A stretch of 64,000 bases of DNA from Hypomesus transpacificus. Lineage: Eukaryota > Chordata > Actinopteri > Osmeriformes > Osmeridae. This document shows, piece by piece, positions 1 through 11,392 of the stretch. Where the stretch lies: contig NC_061065.1 of the NCBI RefSeq assembly GCF_021917145.1, positions 2,314,767 through 2,378,766 on the forward strand, in the 5' to 3' direction. The notes under the pieces are model-generated. The model was not told where the DNA came from. It ran no database searches and saw only the letters and a list, made by a program, of their open reading frames with translations. Each line of letters begins with the position of its first letter. Within the stretch, counting starts at the first letter, position 1. A program made the translations under genes and the position numbers.

Positions 1-1378
1 TGTTACCTCGGCTGAAAACCGCCATAATGTAACGTGACCAAAGAAACTGATGAAAGCCGCTGCCGTTCCCTCCCGTCAGAAAGTGGGTACTGCATCCGCG
101 TGTAGGGGTTATATATATTTCGGCCAGGAGGGGTGCTGTGTCAAACATGAAAGAAAAACAACATTTCATTGAAGTTCAAAATGACGATGAGGTTTATTAC
201 TTGTCACCTGTTATAACACTGCTGGAACTTTAAAGTTGCAGCACGATACTTCTAAAAAGTTATAATGCATTCAATATAGGTAATGCATGTTTTTTTTCTT
301 CTTCCTAATCTTTTAGACGATACATATATTCACAAAATGCTGTCACAAGGTGCTTTCTAATCCCTTTAAAAATTATAAAATTAACCGTCTCACTCAAATT
401 ACATCTTAGGGCACAGCTGTTACTAGGTCTAGTCTTGGGTAGTGTTGGACATGGAAACTCAGGTCGTTCTAGTGATAACAGTGCATGCATCTTCTCCCTT
501 GTTTGGTCACAAGAATCAGAAACTTCTGGACAAAAACAACAACTTGTGTTTCAAAAGGCAATCAATGTTACATTGTTCATGGGACTCAATTCATCCATCA
601 CTTAAAAAAACCATACTTAAAATAAGTGTTTCTTGGGGCTTCAACAGAAGTACAGACACAACAACAAGAGGGAGTACAAACCAAAAATAAACGCACATTC
701 TGAGCAGGTAAGAAGATTAAGGACATGACTGAATCTACTGTGTTTCCATTTTGACAAAACAAAATCCCTAATAACACAGTTGACACCACTGACACAAGAC
801 CACCATCCTGCACTACAGTACAGCATATCACTATCCAAGATATCAAATGCAGGCTACTGTACAGAAACCACATGCTATTGGTTAAATACTTTGTGTATTT
901 AAAGAAGAGGTCTAACATATAAGATACAAGGATGATATTATAGATCCACAAGTGAGGCACAGTCTTTTCATAGAAGGGGGAAGTCAAAAGCTAAACAACT
1001 CCAGACCCACTCTTTAAGGTTAGAAACGATTATTGAATCCTAAAGTTAGAATACAAGACAACTTCAAAAGAAACGGAAAAAGGAGTTAACGAAGTACTGG
1101 AATACAAAGAATAAGACCCATTATAGGATAACAATGACCTCCGTGTTCAACAGTTGTAACGGACGAAACGCTCGCTTCGTTCTGCATGGTCTCCCGGATG
1201 GCTGGAGCTCGTCAACGCCCCGAGCCGTGAGGAGCAGTGTCTGTGTCTCCCTCACCACCCCATCGGCAGGAACATTCTCACCAGCACCACGGTTCAAATC
1301 CCCCCGCCCCGGTGCCCCGCAGGGCAGCCTTCCAGAGCAGGGGGAGGATGCCACAGCGGATCTTCCCAGACGGTCCCC
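1..1378 (-). other. znf512: znf512 3' UTR and downstream flank
   Basis: No convincing coding exon is seen here. The segment follows the znf512 stop codon in the direction of transcription (leftward), so the part nearest 1378 is inferred to be 3' UTR. The short open frames lack splice-site support and family resemblance. I could not fix the polyadenylation site. Confidence 0.5.
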
Positions 1379-4300
1379 TTAATTGTTGTTCCTGTGTCGC
1401 TTAGAAACCTCGGGCCCCGCGTCCATGACGACAGGCCTCTTCAGAGCCCATTGGTCGTGATGTCTCTGTCCGCCGGGCACCTCAGTCTCTGATTCGCTGC
1501 TGGAGCTGCCGCTGCTGCTGCTGCTGTGGCTGTCTCCGCCGTTGAACTTGCCCCCTCCCCCCCCCCGCTCCCTCCTCTTCCCCTCCGCCTCCCCCGGCGC
1601 CTCCCTCTGAGCGTGGGGGGGTTCGGGCCTGCGCTCCAGCCAGGACTCCAGGGGGGTGTACTGGAGGACCGGGGGCTGGGGCTGGGGGGGGTGGAGCTGG
1701 GGTTGCAGCTGTTGGAGCAGGGGCTGGTTCTGGTCGTGGAGGTGGGGGTGTTGATACTGCAGGTGGTGCTCGTGGTGGGGCAGGAACTGCTGCTGGTGGT
1801 GTGGCTGCTCCACCAGCTGCTGCTGGAGATGCTGCTGCTGAAGATGATGCTGCTGTTGATGGTGCTGATGTTGTTGATGGTGGTGGTGCATCTCTGGGAG
1901 GTGCTGGTGCTGCTGGTGGTGGAGCAGGTCCAGGTGGTGGAGGTGGTGGAGATGGAGATGGTGGTGGTGGTTGCTGGATTCATCAGGACTGTGTTTGGGT
2001 TTCATCTTCAGAAATTTCTCAAATTTTATGGACGCTTTCTTGTTCACCACGAACCAGTCCTGAAAGAGAAAGACGACTCAGTGTTCCACGGCACTGAAAA
2101 TAGGGGACTAGGGAAAGATGGCTGTTGAGGGCAGCTTGCTGCTGACACTGTGCCTACCTGAGAGTGGACAGAGTTGATGTGGTACTTAACGCCACTCTCA
2201 GAGTTAAACTCCTTGTTGCAGATCAGGCACCGGTACTTCCCTGCCTCAAAGTCTCCCTGCAGGCACAGGGAGACAGGAAGACAGGGAGACAGGACAACAG
2301 GGAGACAGGACAACAGGACAACAGGAAGACAGGTAAGAATAGGCTGGTCTGGGCCAAATAAGAAAGCACAGAAACCAAGACTATGTTGTGCCTTCTACAA
2401 CAACAACAGAAAGAAAAAGCATTTCAAATGTCGAGTTTCAAAGAGTCCGTTGGTGCAAGAGTTTGTACAGCAACAATCTCAACTGTCATGCCGTGACAGC
2501 TGAACAGAACTGGAGGTGTGTGAGAGGAAGAGCGTACCCTGCAGCAGAGCCCCAGGTGAGCCTTGAGCCCGGACACACTGGTGTACACACAGTCACAGCC
2601 CTGGAGGATACGGCAAGGTAGTATTATTTCAGATTATTGTGTGTAGCATACAGATTATTGTGTAGCATACAGATTATTGTGTGTAGCATACAGATTATTG
2701 TGTGTAGCATACAGATTATCTGAAGATATTTAATCCTTCCTGGTTGTGGCATTATTTAAATAATTGTGTAATATCCAGTAAATGTAATGTATGTGTGTAC
2801 TCTAGCAGCCCCTCTTACCTGGTTGGGGCACTGAACCTGTGTGTAATGTAGCAGACCCTCTTACCTGGTTGGGGCACTGAACCTGTGTGTAATGTAGCAG
2901 CCCCTCTTACCTGGTTGGGGCACTGAACCTGTGTGTAATGTAGCAGACCCTCTTACCTGGTTGGGGCACTGAACCTGTGTGTAATGTAGCAGCCCCTCTT
3001 ACCTGGTTGGGGCACTGAACCTTCCTCTGCAGCTTCACCTCGTTCTTCCACTTCCTCAGCACCTCCTGGCTGAAGGACGGCAGGCCTGGGCGGGAGTACT
3101 TCAGCTGGGGAGACAACAGACCACTGAGGGGTGTGTTCGTGTGTGTGTGACCAACACACCACTGAGGGGTGTGTGTGTGTGTGTGTGACCAACACATCAC
3201 TGAGGGGTGTGTTCGTGTGTGTGTGACCAACACACCACTGAGGGGTGTGTGTGACCAACAGACAACTGAGGGGTGTGTTCGTGTGTGTGTGTGGTTGCAT
3301 GAGTACCGTGGCTCCGCCTCACCTTCCGGTCGTCAGGTACGAGGTCTCGGAGGAACTTCTTCTTGGGCCAGTCCTTTGACAGCTCGTCGTTGGCGATCTC
3401 CTGCAGGTGAAACACAGCCACCTGGGCGGACTGGCGCTGCACGCGCCCACTGTGGCTCCACTCTGCGTTGGGCTCCCGCTGGGCCTTCAGCCCCTCCTCA
3501 TCCTCCTCCACCGGCTGGGGCACCTGGGGGACACAGTGGGTCACACACACGCTGCCCCGACCGGGAGGGTCTTCCCTAACTCTGCTGGGTTACCTCTCAC
3601 ACCGTGTCAGGGTTAGGGAGGGGGTTTGATCATAGCTGTGATATGGAGGTATGTTCAGCAGTGAAGGAGTGAGGTGTGCAGTGTGGTGCTGGACTGACTG
3701 GAGCGTGTTCAGACTTGAGGTGGTATTCCAGACCAGCCTTGGACTTGTAGGCCTTGCCACAGTGACTGCAGTTTAACAGCAGCTTCTCCAGCTCAGACTC
3801 CTCCTTGCCACACTTCTTCATGTGGTACAGGTATCCCATAATGCTGGTGAAGCTGCCACTGCAGCCCTGCAGAGGAGACACGACCGTCACCACGGAGACA
3901 CGGCCGTCACCACGGTGACACAGGTGTCCCCACAGAGACACAGGCGTCACCATGGAGACATGGGACACTTCGGAATGGAACTCAGAACCGTTCCAGAAAG
4001 TCTGAATTCTCAAAACCAAGCTGTGCTAAGATATGGTTGGTGTACGAACCTCTTTGGAGCATTTTAATCGTCCGAGTCTCTTCAGAACCTTCCTCAGTTT
4101 CTCCTTCACCGACTGGTCATCCAGAGCAAGCCCGTCCCCTGGAGACGGCTGGCAACACAACAACCAGCACCCTTACACTGTATTCATTAAGCAGGTGCTG
4201 TCAGCGCCATACAGGTAGTACATACAGAACATACAGCAGAAAGTCAAGGATCAGAATGGCACAGTTTTGATTATTAGGTTGAAGAGAAAGCTAGTCATAT

Positions 4301-7300
4301 TCCCCTCCACCTGAGGCTGAGTTGCAGGTCCATCCTGATGGAGAGCGTTGTTCTTACCAAGTTGCTGTGGTCGGCCATGATGTGATACTTCATCCCAGTA
4401 GAAGACTTGAGCTGTTTCCCACAGTGCTGACAGGTGAAGGGGGTCTGAACAGGACAGGAACACACTCAGACACCACTGTACACTCCTGGCATACAGCCAA
4501 CAGATTGTGACAACTCCCCAAAACTTAACAGAATAAGCTAAACCCCAGTTCATCCACTTGCCAGCGGTCTATGAACAGGGCTAGGAGCCTAACCCTATGA
4601 ACCCATTTCAGTAATCTAGTGGACAATTTTGAACCAAAACGAACATACAAGTAGTGCATCTAGAAAGTAATGTGCTGTTCTTACCAGTCTGCAGGACTCC
4701 ATGTGCTTCTTCAGTCCCTCCACAGTCTTCCTGCTCACGCTCTTACACTTAGGGCACGTCACTCTGCCTTTATCCAGGATCTGCAGCTGCCAGCGCTCCT
4801 CCTGGCTGCCTGGAAAACAACCACCGCTCACTGTCTGGCGAGCTACAGCCTACCTAGCTACAGCCCGCCTAGCTACAGCCCGCCTAGCTACAGCCTACCT
4901 AGCTACAGCCCACCTAGCTACAGCCCACCTAGCCACAGCCCGCCTAGCTACAGCCGGCCTAGCTACAGCCCGCCTAGCTACAGCCTGCCTAGCTACAGCC
5001 CGCCTAGCTACAGCCCACCTGTACTGTTACTGTACGTTACTGTTGATCTCTCATCTGTCCATCATCGTATAAAGCCCGCCCTGACCATTTCGTTGGTCCG
5101 CCCAGATCCTGGTTTTATATAGTTTGTCCACAATACGAGACCCTCCAGACCCAACTTCCCGACCAAATTTTTTTGTGGGCGGGGCTACGTTGGGCTGGAA
5201 GCCAGGCTATAAGGAGGGTACAAAGGTGCCCCAATTTAACACACTTCTTGAGAGAAACGAGCTGAGGCAACTGAACAGTCATCTGAGCGGGATGACTGTT
5301 TTCGTAGCCAATATCAATAGAACGTCATCGATTAACTGGGTATTAGGGGGGGTAGCGGGCAATTTCCAGGAATGTCATTCTGACATTCTGATACGAGGGA
5401 GAATGGAACGTATTCAGAGATTACCACTAGGACCTTGAGCTGAGGCCCAGCCAGAGACAGAACAAACAGAGCACGTAGAAGGTCAATGTCTTGTCATAAA
5501 CTGACCAATCAAACTGTATAAAGATGTACTGAATATGCTCTCGCCAGAGTGATCTCCTTATGTATGATCTGAACTTATGCCAATAAAGCGCATTCTTGCA
5601 TACTGAACCTGAACCAAACTCTCCAAGCTTTATTCTCAAAAGACGCAGCCTGGGAACCTGAAACCGCCTTCCACAATAAGAAAACAGGTTTCCTGATCCC
5701 AAACTAAACTACCTCTGAATAAACAACACCATGGTGTCAGTCTGAAGGGCAGTGAGATGATGGGTCTCTGGAGGGCTTGAGGAAGGGGCCTCACAGGGCA
5801 TCCCAGACCTGGAGGTTCATCCACAGCTCATACCTGGAGGGTAGACAGGAGGCTCCTTCTTGGTTGAGAAGGAGATGGGAGTCTTGTTCTTGGGTTCCTC
5901 TGAAGGCTGGGATGGCGTTGGGCTGGCCTGGGAGAAGCTGCCACTAACCAGGCTGTTCTGGGAAAAGCCAGCAGCACCAGGAATGTTCTGGACGTAAGCA
6001 CTGGCAACCGGAGCTGGAACTATCATGAACAGGAAGACACATTTAGTAGAACAGTTAAATAAGAAAGCCGGATGAACAACTTATGAGGCACTGCAACCTT
6101 GCTGAGACAAACCGTGAAATATATATATTAAAAAAAAATATATGTATATTTTAATGCTGTGTTTATTTAGCAATGTTTTTATCCAGAGCGACATACAGTA
6201 CAGGGATGGGGGGATTCTAACCTGTGACCTCCTGATCTACAGTCACATGCTCTGCCACAGAGCTAAACCCTTCCCCAAATGGGAGAGGTTTTCAGAGAGG
6301 ATGAAATGAGTGACTAACCATTCAGTCTCACTTCAGAAGCGAAGCTAGTGACAGGTGCCGATCTTTCCATTTCTACTCTCGGCATTTTCTTCATGATGAA
6401 ATCTGAGAGACAACAGGACAGGTTAATTTGCAGTCGTTGTGAAGGGTGTGCGGACTTTCCCCCCAGTCTACAGCCCCCCTTCACTGCCTTCTGCACCCAT
6501 CATACCATACCCAGAGGGTGACTGATGAACCTGTACAGTAAGAAAGGTGCAGGACTGGGTAATGACGTAGTATATCATGCACTGCCTACCGTTCCTCCAG
6601 GCCTGGTCCTGCCCCCTGTCTCTCCCCTGGTCCAGGTGTGGGATGGGGCCAGGGATGGGGCCGGGGCCCAGGCTGAGGCTGGAACTGAGGCCAGGGCTGG
6701 GCCAGCAGTCTTTAGCCACCAGCCTAGGGGGCATCCTGGTCAGGGGCGGTGCAAAACCCCCCTCCATCCCATTGGCCAGGCTGGATGACATCACAGCGCA
6801 GCAGGAAGGGTCAGGGATAGGGTAGCCTACACCCACAGGGCCTGGAGTCACATTCTGCAGGTCTTCATACCTGAAGGAGAAAGTTACCCTGAAATCTGGA
6901 TACACACACAATATGCTCGCCCAGGGAGATGAACATTGGTTTGTCTGTAAGCAACAGTAAAAGAGAAAGCCGTTATGGTGAACTATATGACCATGTGCAG
7001 TGCTCGTCTTATGGATAACTCTACTATAGGTAGATGTTTCTATACGACGTGTGTTATTCTTCCAGTCTGAGCTGTTAGCAGAAAGAGAGGACATGGCTGT
7101 TTACCTTTTCCTCCCATAAGACCGTTTCATCTTCTGAGCTTCGAGGGCTTGAGCCTCGTCATTCTGAAACACGTGCAGAACAGTAACACAGTCTGGCGCG
7201 GCGTGCAGCTACACAGGCTGCTGCTACACAGGCTGCAGCTACACAGGCTGCAGCTACACAGGCTGCAGCTACACAGGCAAAACAGGGCAATGCTGCTGGG

Positions 7301-8009
7301 TGACTAGCGCATCTACCGCATCTCTAGGCTGATTAGTGTTGTGAACAGAAGCAGGTGTTTATGACTTGTCTGCTCCCACCTCCTCAGGAAGGGTTGGGTG
7401 AAGAGTAGAACTAAACATTGGAAGACACTGATGCATGCTGGCTAGACAGATTGATAATGTACTAAAGATGCCATAAACAAAACCAGAACACAGTTTAGAT
7501 CTGAAACACAGTGTTGTATTGAAGACAGTTACACCCAAAACATACAATTCTGTATTAGACACACAGTAGCTTAATTAAGCCCAGAGTATCTGAATTAAGC
7601 CCATAGTAGCTGTATCAAGGCTCACCCGGGGAAGTCCGATCACACTCATCTCAAACGACCTTTCAGGCATGCGCTGGACAACTGTTGAACAACAATAACA
7701 GCCCCCAATATTCAGTCACTGTACAAGTTCAACTAAAGCATAGTTAATCATTCACAATAACGTCTTCAATAATAAATATGCATAAATGCAGTAATAATGT
7801 CATGTATTCACTTTGCTGATGCCGCTAACCTAAGTGACACGCGGATGAGAATCTGCGACCTCGTGATCTGTAGTAAAAATGCTCTAACCACTGAGCTACC
7901 TCCCTCGCCTACCTGGATACGGAACGCTGCTCCTCTGTTGAGGCGGAGCGGTCTTCCTCTTCCTGGGAACGTACGAAGGCGACATGCCTCCCATGTAAGC
8001 TGGGTCCAT
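1379..8009 (-). CDS. znf512: Zinc finger protein 512-like, 15 coding exons, 795 aa
   Basis: Coding exons in transcript order: 8009-7913, 7681-7626, 7163-7105, 6870-6590, 6402-6319, 6019-5834, 4809-4685, 4444-4358, 4148-4050, 3866-3699, 3523-3323, 3104-3003, 2600-2538, 2256-2158, 2059-1379. All join in phase with GT-AG introns (796 codons including stop). Several atypical zinc fingers are visible: CPKC..HMESC (exon 7), CQHC..HIMADH (exon 8), [15 protein letters not shown] and [17 protein letters not shown] (exon 10), CPNQGCDC..HLGLC (exons 12-13) and [14 protein letters not shown] (exon 14). The run '[20 protein letters not shown]' and the terminal [14 protein letters not shown] match the ZNF512 family. 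The start at 8009 (MDPAYMGG) is the best in-frame ATG; an upstream noncoding exon is possible. The protein is over 200 residues longer than human ZNF512, because of extra N-terminal sequence and a His/Gln/Pro-rich last exon. The family is nuclear and presumed DNA-binding; the precise function is not evident from sequence. Confidence 0.9.
1440..1990 (-). repeat. znf512: Imperfect CAC/CAT/CAG triplet tract coding a His/Gln-rich tail
   Basis: The last znf512 exon carries a long run of His, Gln and Leu codons, followed by Pro/Gln, Gly and Ser-rich stretches. It reads as [13 protein letters not shown]-type sequence in the sense frame. Human ZNF512 has a basic, non-His-rich tail at this place. The tract stays open in the sense frame through to the stop at 1379, which supports real coding sequence. 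Confidence 0.8.
2260..2335. repeat. Short purine-rich tandem repeat (gggagacaggacaaca)
   Basis: Imperfect 10-16 bp units lie directly upstream of the exon-14 acceptor of znf512 on the minus strand. They form its pyrimidine-rich tract in sense orientation. Confidence 0.7.
2635..2722. repeat. 21-bp minisatellite, about 4 copies
   Basis: The unit 'acagattattgtgtgtagcat' type repeats four times in a znf512 intron, with one copy two bases shorter. Confidence 0.85.
2805..3002 (-). repeat. znf512: 46-bp minisatellite copying the znf512 exon-12 end and splice donor
   Basis: Four copies end at positions 2819, 2865, 2911 and 2957, and the real exon ends at 3003, an exact 46-bp spacing. Each copy keeps the last 20 bases of exon 12 (coding VQCPNQ) plus the GTAAGAG donor. 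Beyond the 20 bases the copies switch to 'gtgtgtaatgtagcag'-type sequence. Confidence 0.9.
3115..3300. repeat. GT-rich minisatellite in znf512 intron
   Basis: Five units of 'accactgaggggtgtgt' type alternate with (GT)n runs and 'gaccaacac'. Confidence 0.85.
4830..5025. repeat. 15-bp minisatellite (ctagctacagcccgc), about 13 copies
   Basis: It begins within about 25 bases of the znf512 exon-7 acceptor (exon edge at 4809). Units differ by single transitions. Confidence 0.9.
5026..5833. other. znf512 intron, no gene seen
   Basis: Unique or old repetitive sequence without recognisable exons. The short open frames here lack splice-site or family support. Confidence 0.5.
6140..6280 (-). repeat. 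tRNA-derived SINE remnant
   Basis: The reverse complement gives a tRNA-like head (TAGCTCTGTGGCAGAGCA, then GGTTAGAATCC as a B box). It is followed by a 'ccagagcgacatacagt' type tail like other fish SINE/L2 tails. It lies in a znf512 intron. Confidence 0.7.
7200..7285. repeat. 15-bp minisatellite (acacaggctgcagct)
   Basis: About five near-identical units in a znf512 intron. Confidence 0.85.
7812..7910 (-). repeat. tRNA-derived SINE next to the znf512 exon-1 donor
   Basis: The reverse complement contains GGTAGCTCAGTGGTTAGAGC (A-box-like, 7881-7900) and a degenerate B-box region with GAGGTCGCAGATTC. Its head starts about 10 bases inside the intron after the splice donor at 7912. Confidence 0.75.
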
Positions 8010-8946
8010 GGCTGTAGTTAGGCTGGAGTGGAGACTCGCAGAGCTGCACAACCGGACGGAAAGATAGCCTGGGTTAGCCAAGAAGAGTTTGGCCTTCAGG
8101 TATCAAGCTACGAATGATGAAGCCTCCATTTCAGGGGTACAGCCTACTATTATTTGGTATGGAACGATGGGTTATTTTAGTTTTGATAAGGGCATGCAGC
8201 TATGATTGCAATTTCTTCACTTGACAGATTATTTGCTATGGACTTCTAGCATTGTAGGCCACTGAAGCCTGTCCTGATGTCCACATACAATTAAGACAAC
8301 CTACAGACCCGTACATGAATTAAAGATGGGAAGGAAAGTGTACACAACTCGTAGCCAGATCAAGTCCTCGTGCTGTTCGTCTCGAAGGAGCAGACCTGTA
8401 CTTTACTGGGTTTGTGGTGTTACAGCAATGTATTCAGCAAAAGCCACGGTCATTGTCCGCGGATGGCCTCGCGAAAAAGGGGGGACGTTTGCAGACCGCC
8501 GACGCGTACGGTAAATCACTCTGCATAAGGCGACGTAAAATGTAACCGTTGTCCTGAATTCTTCACATAACACACACAGGCGCACTCACAATTATCCTAA
8601 ACCCACAACTGACTTGGTTTGTAACAGTAACTGTGAAATATGTACCCGTAGCATACCGTGTACCCTCCCCTTAGCAAGGTTAGCTAGTCTGCTCTGTATC
8701 TCCACCGATCACTTCCCTTTTGCCTTTACCCCGGCAATGATCCACCGAACCAGCCGTGGTTTTCGCAAGGCCAACGGCAGACGTGTTAGAAAACAACAGA
8801 ACGTCAACAATAGTATGTTAAAAATATGGAGTTATTCTCCATAAAAACACCAACAATTCTCCATACCCCTAATCATAATTACTTCATTCGCGAAACGCCC
8901 TCTTAGCAGCGAGAACAAATGAGCATGGCATCTAGTTCACGCCGTC

Positions 8947-8954
8947 TATAAAAG
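8947..8954 (+). promoter_or_regulatory. TATA-box-like element
   Basis: TATAAAAG followed by a GC-rich stretch, in plus orientation. No first exon could be assigned. It could serve an upstream noncoding exon of the gene at 10.3 kb, or be fortuitous. Confidence 0.35.
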
Positions 8955-9608
8955 GGGCGGTTCCTCGCACACAACCAGCGCAAACAGGTTTTTTGGGGAG
9001 GCCTCTTGAACAGATTACAGATCACTAGTTAATCTCAACTCTCTTCATATTGTTAACCAGATGTGCTATACTTTTAACTGATCCTGAGACAGGATCTAAT
9101 GTAGGCCTATGTATATATATATACATTATACATATATTACATTATATATATACATAAAACATCTTGAGCATCATAAAAATGCTGTAAATTATTATTACAA
9201 TTATTAAACTTAAATGTCCACGTTAATTTATATACACCCATTTCCGTTGGCTATATGCTCACAACAGTAATATTTCCGGGGTGAAATAGGCCAGGTCTAG
9301 AACTTCCAGTTAGACGTTAGAAAGTTTTTAACATTAGCAAGCCAAAACTCTTTCTAGCATGTGTATTGACAGGGAGAGCCTATAACCTGTCAGCTGTGTT
9401 GTCTATAATAATAAAAATAAATAAAAAATATCCAGTGAAATTAGTGATTTATTAGCATTGGGGTTTAACACATTTGCAAGGACTATATCGATGTCACATT
9501 CTCATTGGGGGCTGAGCCCCCCTAAAGGTCTGATCCTAGAGTGCAGGTACGAACAGGGCAGGTGCGAGGGGTCGGGACTTAGTTATAGGTCTATGGTTTA
9601 CTCAGAGT

Positions 9609-9620
9609 GAAAGTGAAAGT
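9609..9620 (+). promoter_or_regulatory. ISRE/IRF-element-like motif
   Basis: GAAAGTGAAAGT fits the GAAANNGAAANN core of interferon-stimulated response elements. It lies about 720 bases upstream of the start codon of the small tail-anchored gene. That gene has a splice acceptor at 10285-10286 in its 5' UTR, so a noncoding first exon near this motif is plausible. Function is inferred. Confidence 0.5.
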
Positions 9621-9954
9621 TACAATTTGAAAACAATTGCTTCGACACTCTTCAATGTAAACTCTACCTCCTCCATTCTGTCTTCTGGTAGCGAACAAAT
9701 CACATATCCAACTATCGAGTAAGAATACAATTTTATTATTTAAAAAAAACATAAATAGGCTATTATCTTATTTTTGGGGATAATAACCTGCTTAAAACTG
9801 TTGGTGATTTAGCACAGTGTTCAGTCGGTAGATTCTGCAGATAAACTGGTATTTACATTTTGAGATAAGCGCTCAAATAACTTGCAATGCAGTATGCTCG
9901 ATTGATGATACTGGGGTGCAAAAGACAGGGAATAACTAACAAAGACATAGCCTA

Positions 9955-10105
9955 CATTTATTCATTTAGCAGACGCTTGTATCCAAAGCGACTTCCAAGA
10001 GAGAGCTTTATATGATCATAACAACAAGATAGCCCCAAACATTGCGGGTAGCCAAAACATGAAGCATACATTGTGAAAAACCAAATGAGTGCCCAAGGGA
10101 AGAAC
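9955..10105. repeat. Dispersed repeat, same family as 23762-23865
   Basis: Shares 'catttagcagacgc', 'gcgacttccaagagagagctt' and 'gatcataacaacaagatagccccaaac'-type blocks in the same order with the copy at 23.76 kb. The start resembles the 3' tail of fish SINE/L2 elements. Confidence 0.75.
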
Positions 10106-10328
10106 CATAAGAGCATGTAGTTAAACAAGTTAGAATTTAACACAATTAACCTCAAAAGTGCAAGGGTGTACCTGTAGAAACAATGGTGAAGAAGCAACAA
10201 AACACAGGTGTGTTATAGTGAAAGAACAAACTAGATTTTTATATTTTTTATGAGATGTATTATTACAGAAGCATTTTCTTTCTCAGACGCAGAGAATACA
10301 ACTTTGCGATACATAAGGGATTTCAAAG

Positions 10329-11392
10329 ATGAAATTCTTGTTTGTAGTGACGGGTGAAACGCTACTGTGTCACCAGGAGGTCAACCGACATCTCAGCTCG
10401 ATGGGCTGGACGGAAGTGTATTACCCTGCAGACGGTGACGTTATCCTGGTTTACTGTCCCGTTGGGTCTCAGCTGGGGACTGACATTCAGGCAGCTCTGG
10501 AAAAAATTAGATGTAAATAATAAACATTTATAAATAATGCCTATAGTTAATCTTTCCAATCAGGTTTATATTATTTATCTATGTGCTTTACTATGCTAAA
10601 ATATATATTTCTCACTCCCTCTCTATATTTTTGCTCCCCTTCATCTCTCCTTCTATCTCTCCCCCCTCTCCCCTACAGCTGGTCTCCCTGTCATCCTGGT
10701 GGTCCTGCATCACACCTTCAGTCCAGCCTTCTGTGTTCCAGACAGCAGCAGATATGCCACCAAGGCGCTCTCCTTAACTGTGGACATGCTGTTCCATCAG
10801 AGCTGCGGGCTGCTGAGGTGCTCCACCAACGACATAGCAATTAAAAACATTTTGAATTGGGTACAGTAAAGATAATTAAATTAATTGATTTATCTTACAG
10901 TGTTATTTCCTGAAAATGCCAGAGGGGCTGACTAACATACAGTATAACAGTACAATTTTAATTTCATTTTAATATTGACCAAGATCAGTGCTTTTAAAAA
11001 GAGTGACAAAACTAACTCAAAATATTGATGTGTTGTGGTTGTAAATAATAAATATATAAGGATAAATGTTTTTCTTTATTCTTTTTCCCAGTACAAGATC
11101 AACAATGCCTCAAAAAATCATCTCATTCAACGTAGGTTGTTATTCACTCATGCTGTGATTGTCACCCATTGTAGAAGTAATCATGACTTGCCTGCAGTAT
11201 AAAGTAATACAGCCCTAGCAAACCCTAACTCTGAAGTCATGATCAGTTACTGAGACACCCTCTTGATAATATGCACTTCCCTTTTGTTTTACAGTGTTCC
11301 AGGTCTACGAAAGTGAAATCATCTTCACCCTGTTGTTCTTGTTGTTGCTGCTGATTTTTGGGGTCATAATGTATGGTGAGGAACTCTTCTAG
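10329..11392 (+). CDS. Unrecognised small protein with C-terminal membrane anchor, 4 coding exons, 167 aa
   Basis: Coding exons 10329-10512, 10679-10860, 11092-11131 and 11295-11392 join in phase (168 codons with stop). A 5' acceptor at 10285-10286 implies a noncoding first exon. The N-terminal part alternates hydrophobic strands and helices (MKFLFVVTGETLL; DVILVYCPVGSQLGTDIQAAL; LPVILVVLHHTFSP), suggesting a small Rossmann-like alpha/beta fold. The last exon encodes an uninterrupted hydrophobic segment (IIFTLLFLLLLLIFGVIMY) close to the C terminus, as in tail-anchored proteins. No signal peptide is evident. I recall similar uncharacterised fish proteins sharing the CPV.S..GTDI and VLHHTF motifs, but no named family. 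A GTGAGG donor at 11377 could splice to an acceptor at about 11720 and change the last residues. The upstream GAAAGTGAAAGT motif hints at interferon control. Function is unknown. Confidence 0.75.

Larger units (their letters stand above)
8010..10286. other. Intergenic region between znf512 and the small tail-anchored gene
   Basis: Divergent promoter interval. It should hold the znf512 5' UTR and promoter (8.0-8.6 kb). It also holds a TATA-like box at 8947, AT-rich sequence, a GAAAGTGAAAGT element at 9609, and a dispersed repeat at 9955. No convincing coding exon was found. Confidence 0.6.

Noticed and set aside
4138-4148. Alternative znf512 acceptor at 4139 (…ctccag)
   Set aside because: Using it shifts the frame and meets a stop. 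The acceptor at 4149 keeps the frame and adds PSPG, in line with the family.
8614-8844. 76-codon open frame on the plus strand in the znf512 upstream region
   Set aside because: No recognisable motif, no splice partners, and it lies in the divergent promoter interval.
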